From the NCBI GenBank assembly GCA_947258835.1, contig CAMYJY010000117.1, forward strand, positions 1 through 8,138: a stretch of DNA of 8,138 bases, given 5' to 3'. The translations under genes were made by a program, and so were the position numbers. How positions within the stretch are numbered: position 1 is the stretch's first letter; every line of letters starts with the position of its first letter. Below the pieces are notes generated by a model that did no database searches, was not told where the DNA came from, and saw only the letters and a list, made by a program, of their open reading frames with translations. This document shows, piece by piece, positions 4,526-8,138 of the stretch. Origin of the DNA: an uncultured Pirellulales bacterium (GTDB taxonomy: Bacteria; Planctomycetota; Planctomycetia; Pirellulales; Lacipirellulaceae).

Positions 4526-6046
4526 TTATGCCGCTAGATGAATTTCTTCACTGCGGCTGAAAAGTAGTTGACGCGTGATTTCAAGGTCCTTGTTTTTTTC
4601 TCCCACAGCCGCCCCCGACCTGGGGCCGCTCCCAGCAATGACGACCACGTCACCGGCCTGGGCCATGGCTACGGCACAGGCAATCGCCTCTTCCCGATTG
4701 GCCACCAGCTCCACGTGCGCGGGCGGTGCGGTCGCTGCCACGGCTGGCAACTTTTTGGACACAATCACTAAATCAGCCAACCGCCGCACAACCTGAGACA
4801 GGGCAGCATACTGTGTCCCCGCGGCGCGGTGTGCGTTGTCGCCCAAGACACATATCACGCGCCCCGTGGAAAGCTGGCGGGCAGCCCGCAGACAGGTGCC
4901 CAGGGCCTGCGGCGTGTGCGCCGCATCCACATACACGGGAAAACCTTGACCACAGTCAATCCGCTCCATGCGACTAGGCAACCGCACCACCGCCTCGATG
5001 CCGGCGGCAATCGTCGGCAAATCAATGCCATAGGCCAAACTCAGGGCGGTGGCCGCTAGACAATTGGCCACGTGGTGCTCTCCCACAATGGTCGTTCGCA
5101 CGAGCGCGGAGTCCGAACCTGCCGTCAACAAAAACAACTGTCCATTGGCATGCTGTTCGATGAGTCTGGCCGAAATCTCCGCCTGACTTCCCCTGCCGTA
5201 GGTCAGCAGAGGCCCCTCCACGCAATCCAGCCACTGCATGCTCACCGGATCGTCGGCGTTCAGCACGGAGATTCCAGTCGGGGCCAAATAATCAAAAACA
5301 CGACGTTCCGTATCGCGATAGGCCTGGATGGAGTTGTGCCAGTTCAGATGCGCGTCGGTAACGTGCGTCAGGCACACCGAGTCCAACTGCAGCCCTGCCA
5401 AGCGTTGCTGACTTAACGACCGATCGGATACTTCCAGCAAGGCGTGCGTACAACCGGCGGCCACCATCTTGGCCAACCGCTCGGCCAGCGCTGGCGAGGA
5501 CGGGGCCGGGCCAATTCCTCTGCCATAGGCCATACCGTCGTAGGTGCCCAAGCTACTGATTTTGCCACAGTGCTTTCCCGCCTGAGAAAAAATAGATTCC
5601 AGCACAGCAATCGTCGTCGATTTACCGTGCGTGCCCGACACACCAATCACGGGCAACGTGTGGGACGGGTTGCCCATCAAGGCCTGGCTCAACTGCCCCA
5701 GGGCAATCCGGCTGTCTTCCACCAAGTAGGTCGGCACATCAAATACCGGTACGGGCTGCTCGCAAACAACGGCCACCGCCCCATGCGAAACGGCACGTGC
5801 TGCATGCTGGTGCCCATCTTCACTGTGGTCAGAATCCGCCATGTCCGGCAAGGCAACATACACATCCCCCGGCTCAACTTGCCGCCAATCGGTCGTGCAG
5901 CTCGTAGCGTGCACGGAGCCAACACCGGTGCGCGTGGCCCCGGCAAATAACGTATCCAGTGCAACCCCTCGGGGACCCGCGAGAGAAAAGGAACCCGTCT
6001 GTGCCAACGAATCGGCACCACCACCATCAAAAAATGCATGGGACAT
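4526..6046 (-). CDS. MurE-like Mur ligase family protein, divergent paralogue
   Basis: The 506-residue protein has the full three-domain MurE layout. The N-terminal domain contains 'TTDWRQVEPGDVYVALPD' (51-68, MurE 'DSR.V.PGDLFVAL'). The central ATPase domain has P-loop 'GTHGKSTT' (138-145), 'LLEVSDRSLSQQRLAGL' (203-219, for 'MEVSSHAL..GR'), 'HVTDAHLNWH' (228-237) and 'VLNADDP' (261-267). The C-terminal domain starts at 'RLPSRMERID' (355-364), with 'VDAAHTPQAL' (373-382). MurE adds an amino acid, normally diaminopimelate or lysine, to UDP-MurNAc-dipeptide in the cytoplasm. Here key features differ: Glu247 sits where MurE has the carbamylated Lys, the diaminopimelate motif 'DNPR' reads 'KKLP' (431-434), and 'GKGHE' reads 'GSGPR' (472-476). 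A housekeeping MurE role is therefore doubtful. The ATG at 6046 has an excellent AAGGAGG six bases upstream; the GTG-started extension to 6238 is rejected. It heads a two-gene unit with the MurF-like gene. Confidence 0.9.
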   Translation of the reverse strand: MSHAFFDGGGADSLAQTGSFSLAGPRGVALDTLFAGATRTGVGSVHATSCTTDWRQVEPGDVYVALPDMADSDHSEDGHQHAARAVSHGAVAVVCEQPVPVFDVPTYLVEDSRIALGQLSQALMGNPSHTLPVIGVSGTHGKSTTIAVLESIFSQAGKHCGKISSLGTYDGMAYGRGIGPAPSSPALAERLAKMVAAGCTHALLEVSDRSLSQQRLAGLQLDSVCLTHVTDAHLNWHNSIQAYRDTERRVFDYLAPTGISVLNADDPVSMQWLDCVEGPLLTYGRGSQAEISARLIEQHANGQLFLLTAGSDSALVRTTIVGEHHVANCLAATALSLAYGIDLPTIAAGIEAVVRLPSRMERIDCGQGFPVYVDAAHTPQALGTCLRAARQLSTGRVICVLGDNAHRAAGTQYAALSQVVRRLADLVIVSKKLPAVAATAPPAHVELVANREEAIACAVAMAQAGDVVVIAGSGPRSGAAVGEKNKDLEITRQLLFSRSEEIHLAA

Positions 6047-6284
6047 GCCAGGCCTCCTTGCCCGGTTATGGCAGGGCAGCACGTCTGCGGGGATGCTACC
6101 CAACCCTCCGATCCTGCGCGGCTTAAGACGCCGGGGCGCCACAACCTGAGCCCAGTCTGCAGCGGAACAAACGCTAGCAGCAGGCTCCTTCGTTACGCAG
6201 GAAAAAATGCTTGGCCGTAAAAAAATCCGTTTTCTCACGGTCTCCTGGCAGCTACAGGGGATGTATGCTGCCTAGGAATTGGGA
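6047..6284 (-). other. Long 5' leader of the MurE-like operon
   Basis: About 230 bases separate the start codon from the best promoter candidate. The stretch stays open in the gene's frame as far as 6238, but its translation is not Mur-like. It contains a second AAGGAG (6186-6191, minus strand) without a well-placed start. I see no riboswitch class I can name. Confidence 0.3.
6053..6059 (-). promoter_or_regulatory. Strong ribosome binding site of the MurE-like gene
   Basis: AAGGAGG on the minus strand, six bases before the ATG at 6046. It fixes the start and excludes the 64-codon upstream extension. Confidence 0.85.
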
Positions 6285-6312
6285 ATTGTGTCAATTTAAG
6301 ATTCTCTGTCAA
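6285..6312 (-). promoter_or_regulatory. Candidate sigma70-type promoter for the MurE-like operon
   Basis: On the minus strand TTGACA (6312-6307) is a full -35 consensus. After 16 bases comes CACAAT (6290-6285), with four of six -10 positions. A second TTGACA (6294-6289) overlaps the spacer end and the -10. A small palindrome, AATTG-TGT-CAATT (6284-6296), covers the -10 and might bind a regulator. Confidence 0.45.
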
Positions 6313-6372
6313 GATGAGTTCCGCCCTGCACAGGGCTTGAGCGCACCTCGCGGTTTGCTGTAGGCACAGTAT

Positions 6373-6445
6373 CGTCATTCCCGCGCAAGCGGGAATCCAG
6401 TAGCGGGCGCGAGTCGTCTAGATTCCCGCCTGCGCGGGAATGACG
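6373..6445. repeat. REP/BIME-like element: two hairpins in inverted orientation
   Basis: The unit at 6373-6397 (CGTCATTCCCGCGCAAGC then GGGAATC) and the one at 6421-6445 are reverse complements with 24 of 25 positions matching, around a 23-base spacer. Each unit is itself a hairpin, ATTCCCGC paired with GCGGGAAT (6377-6396 and 6422-6441) around a 4-base loop. This 'GTCATTCCCGCG' type of repeat is, from general knowledge, widespread in many bacterial genomes. Reading frames across it (with 'SRLRGND' peptides) are artefacts. Confidence 0.88.
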
Positions 6446-6464
6446 CGGGGGAGCGGCGGGAGCC

Positions 6465-6490
6465 AAAAAAGGCCCCCCCAAGTCGGGGCC
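6465..6490 (-). terminator. Intrinsic terminator on the minus strand, without an obvious gene in front
   Basis: Read on the minus strand, GGCCCC (6490-6485), an 8-base loop and GGGGCC (6476-6471) are followed at once by TTTTTT (6470-6465). The stem is all GC, so the structure fits a rho-independent terminator. No minus-strand gene ends before it within the window. Confidence 0.6.
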
Positions 6491-6671
6491 CCTCACCGGA
6501 AACACCAGCTGCTGCATCATGGATTACCAAACCGCAAGGTGCGCTCCAGGGCTTTTCCCTTCTCCATTCTGGGTAGTCTGCACATTGTTCGGGGACTTTT
6601 AGGCGTTGGGCAGATGAGAACTTACCCATCGACAGCCCAATGGATTGGCTTCGCTGGGATTTTCGATCACG

Positions 6672-6695
6672 CGGCAGGTAAAAACTTACCTGCCG
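6672..6695. other. Perfect 10-bp hairpin upstream of the receiver-like gene
   Basis: CGGCAGGTAA (6672-6681) and TTACCTGCCG (6686-6695) pair without mismatch around AAAC. It lies 85 bp before the start codon at 6780. It could be an operator or an RNA hairpin; there is no T-run after it. Confidence 0.6.
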
Positions 6696-6752
6696 GCAGA
6701 AACTGGTTGGTTTTGTCGCACTAGCGAAAAAGCAGATCTCGATTGTAACGAC

Positions 6753-6765
6753 GGCAGTCTCTGCC
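6753..6765 (+). other. Small hairpin close to the start codon
   Basis: GGCAG and CTGCC pair around TCT, 14 bases upstream of the ATG at 6780. Between it and the ATG lies TATAGT (6773-6778), a -10-like hexamer so close to the ATG that it would place the transcript start at or just inside the coding sequence. Confidence 0.35.
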
Positions 6766-6779
6766 TAGCATCTATAGTT

Positions 6780-7733
6780 ATGAAAAATGCCTTCCCCCGC
6801 TTAGCACAGAACCCGTCCCAGGACCACGCTGGAGAAATCCAAGCAGGTCTTGCCCACGCAGGGTGCCAACCGTCCGCGGATCACCATCCGAACCGGCTGC
6901 CTGTACTCCACATCGGACCATGGCACAACCGAGAGTTTACGATGGCCCTACAGGAAATCCCGCAGGCTCCTCGCTGGACCTCCGCGGATAACGTGGAGCA
7001 AGGATGCGACCTCCTCCGGGACGGTGAGGTTCCACCAGAACTTATTCTGCTGGCCCAGCCCCTGCCGGGCTGCTACCAACAGGCTGATATTGATCGCTTA
7101 CAACGGCTGGCCCCGCTGGCGCGGATTGTCCTGGTGGCTGGCACCTGGTGCGAGGGGGAATTGCGCACGGGAGTTTTACCCACCGGTATCTTGCGGCTGT
7201 ATTGGTACGAGTTGGCCCGCTGGTGGTCCGCAGCGCTCGATCGACTAGCTACCGGGAGGTATCCGCCATGGTCGACTCCTTTGGATGCAGCGGCAAGATG
7301 GAGATTGCACGGTGACGCGCGTCCTCCGGCTGCCCCAGAGGGCTACGCTGCCAACTCCGCCGGCACGGCAGCCGAGGCGCGCCGTACCCAAACCTTAGCG
7401 ATTGCCACAGTCGATTACGCGGCCTTTACCGCGTATTCCTCCGCACTGGCCCACCTGGACTGGTCGGCCACTTGGATCCGACCGGGGCGGTGCTGGAAGC
7501 GGAAACCGGAATTCGCAGCCGGCCTGTGGGATGGCAGCCAATTGTCCACCGCAGAATTGGCAACGTTGACGGAATTCTGCCAGCACCTGGGAGAGTGCGG
7601 CGGGCGGGTCACGGTCTTGCTAGACTTTCCTCGCGTCGAGCATCTCCCACGGGCACGCGCTGCCGGGGCCGCAACGGTGTTGGCCAAGCCTTTTATCGCA
7701 GAAGAAGTGGCTTGCACCCTGGCGGGCCTCTGA
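6780..7733 (+). CDS. Protein with two receiver-like domains, the first degenerate
   Basis: The protein has 317 residues. Residues ~41-160 follow the alternating strand-helix order of a receiver domain: 'PVLHIG', a helix, 'RWTSA', a helix with 'EQGCDLLRDG', 'ELILLAQPLPG', 'ARIVLVAGTW'. It lacks the acidic pocket and the phospho-acceptor Asp (Gln93 instead) and Lys. After an Ala/Pro-rich linker (~165-203) a second receiver-like domain runs to the end: 'TLAIATVD', a helix, 'WSATWIRPG', 'FAAGLWDGSQLS' with Asp251 at the acceptor-like place, 'RVTVLLDFPR', and 'AGAATVLAKPF' with the typical Lys303-Pro304. There is no DNA-binding domain, signal peptide or membrane segment. It is likely a signalling or scaffold protein working through protein contacts. 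The ATG at 6780 is chosen because the next Met (6942) would remove the first strand. No clear ribosome binding site is seen. It is divergent from the MurE-like operon. Confidence 0.78.
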   Translation: MKNAFPRLAQNPSQDHAGEIQAGLAHAGCQPSADHHPNRLPVLHIGPWHNREFTMALQEIPQAPRWTSADNVEQGCDLLRDGEVPPELILLAQPLPGCYQQADIDRLQRLAPLARIVLVAGTWCEGELRTGVLPTGILRLYWYELARWWSAALDRLATGRYPPWSTPLDAAARWRLHGDARPPAAPEGYAANSAGTAAEARRTQTLAIATVDYAAFTAYSSALAHLDWSATWIRPGRCWKRKPEFAAGLWDGSQLSTAELATLTEFCQHLGECGGRVTVLLDFPRVEHLPRARAAGAATVLAKPFIAEEVACTLAGL

Positions 7734-7947
7734 GGAGGCAGCGCAGCTTCAGCGTGTAGAGCTCGTTTCCCCGCCCATGGTCCCCCCCTGTAGCGAAAAT
7801 CTGCCCCCAGAGAGATTCGCCAGAAATCTGCGGCAGACCGAGAAAATGGCAGGGAAATCGGCGACGGCCGCTCGTCCTGCTCCTTACCCCCGTGCCTTCA
7901 GACGACGGATCAGCTAGAATATCCACGCTGGCGGGGTCTTTCATCCC

Positions 7948-7980
7948 TCCGCTGCGAAGTCGGCTTCACGTTGCGGCGGA
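7948..7980. other. Imperfect hairpin downstream of the receiver-like gene
   Basis: TCCGC (7948-7952) can pair with GCGGA (7976-7980), and inside it GAAG (7956-7959) with CTTC (7964-7967) around a TCGG loop. No T-run follows, so a terminator role is uncertain. Confidence 0.3.
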
Positions 7981-8082
7981 CACGGGACAGCAAGTGAGTT
8001 CCCACTCGATAGATATTTGCGCGCTCCCATGGGTCGCCCCAATTTAGTTCGGCACAAGATTCGCTTGGCTCGTATTATGAAG

Positions 8083-8112
8083 TTGAGTAGGTATCCATTT
8101 TGGCGGTAAAAT
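8083..8112 (+). promoter_or_regulatory. Candidate sigma70-type promoter pointing out of the window
   Basis: TTGAGT (8083-8088), an 18-base spacer and TAAAAT (8107-8112) match four of six and five of six consensus positions. It lies in an AT-rich stretch and probably serves a plus-strand gene that begins after the window. Confidence 0.45.
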
Positions 8113-8138
8113 TTGCTCTCCATTGATTTTTGAGAAAG

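Larger units (their letters stand above)
6446..6779. other. Gene-free region upstream of the receiver-like gene
   Basis: No convincing gene lies here. It contains a minus-strand terminator (6465-6490) and two hairpins (6672-6695, 6753-6765). A TTG-started upstream extension of the receiver-like gene (6645 onward) runs through both hairpins and has no domain-like sequence. Confidence 0.5.
7734..8138. other. Intergenic region without a convincing gene
   Basis: Minus-strand frames of 60 and 83 codons exist (the second overlaps the receiver-like gene's end), but neither has a ribosome binding site or a recognisable sequence. The stretch holds a GC-rich hairpin and, near the window end, a promoter candidate. 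The last ~100 bases are clearly more AT-rich than the rest, as expected upstream of a gene beyond the edge. Confidence 0.5.

Noticed and set aside
6236..6238. GTG start giving the MurE-like protein 64 extra residues
   Set aside because: The extension is not Mur-like and lies upstream of a near-perfect ribosome binding site placed for the ATG at 6046.
6373..6445. CRISPR repeat pair
   Set aside because: There are only two units, in inverted not direct orientation, and each folds on itself. This is a REP/BIME pattern.
6296..6629. Two minus-strand frames of 74 and 84 codons
   Set aside because: Their sequence is the translated REP element ('SRLRGND', 'HSRAGGNLD'), a well-known annotation artefact.
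7941..8123. A 60-codon minus-strand frame at the window end
   Set aside because: No ribosome binding site and no recognisable features. It overlaps the plus-strand promoter candidate and a hairpin.

Overview
The window reads like a piece of a planctomycete chromosome, most likely from the Pirellulales group. The pointers are a ~247-residue protein of a type I recall mainly from planctomycetes, a receiver-like protein that also resembles planctomycete proteins, Mur-ligase paralogues outside a division/cell-wall cluster, mixed gene orientation with short operons, a GC-leaning composition, and several starts without a clear Shine-Dalgarno sequence. This assignment rests on recall and general character, not on a marker gene or search.

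Layout. Positions 1-210 hold a short plus-strand reading frame that may be cut by the window edge. From 229 to 2162 three minus-strand genes follow one another: an O6-alkylguanine-DNA alkyltransferase (1617-2162, GTG start), an AI-2E/TqsA-type membrane transporter (461-1513) and a 58-residue DUF6435-like protein (229-405). A divergent plus-strand gene (2207-2950) encodes a conserved protein of unknown function. Its 3' end, including the stop codon, has been tandemly duplicated. It converges on a minus-strand stand-alone response regulator (2983-3366). Upstream of the regulator lies a 539-bp gene-free stretch holding an 80-bp REP-like palindrome and a run of strong hairpins (3551-3905).

The centre of interest is a minus-strand two-gene unit. 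A complete three-domain MurE-type ligase (4526-6046) is followed 35 bp downstream by a short protein (3906-4490) that resembles only the C-terminal domain of MurF. By eye the MurE-like protein keeps its ATP-binding P-loop. It has lost the diaminopimelate-recognition motif and carries Glu where MurE has its carbamylated lysine. The MurF-like protein has no ATP-binding domain. No other cell-wall gene lies in the window, so this looks like a repurposed pair rather than the housekeeping copies.

Upstream of that pair, 6047-6779 holds a candidate sigma70-type promoter, a two-hairpin REP/BIME-like element (6373-6445), a minus-strand terminator with no visible gene in front of it (6465-6490), and two small hairpins. 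The last gene (6780-7733, plus) encodes a protein with two receiver-like domains: the first lacks the phosphorylation residues, the second keeps a few of them. The end of the window (7734-8138) has no convincing gene, but carries a hairpin and a good promoter candidate pointing out of the window.

The genes do not form one pathway. Two are signal-transduction proteins, one is DNA repair, one a transporter, and two derive from peptidoglycan ligases.
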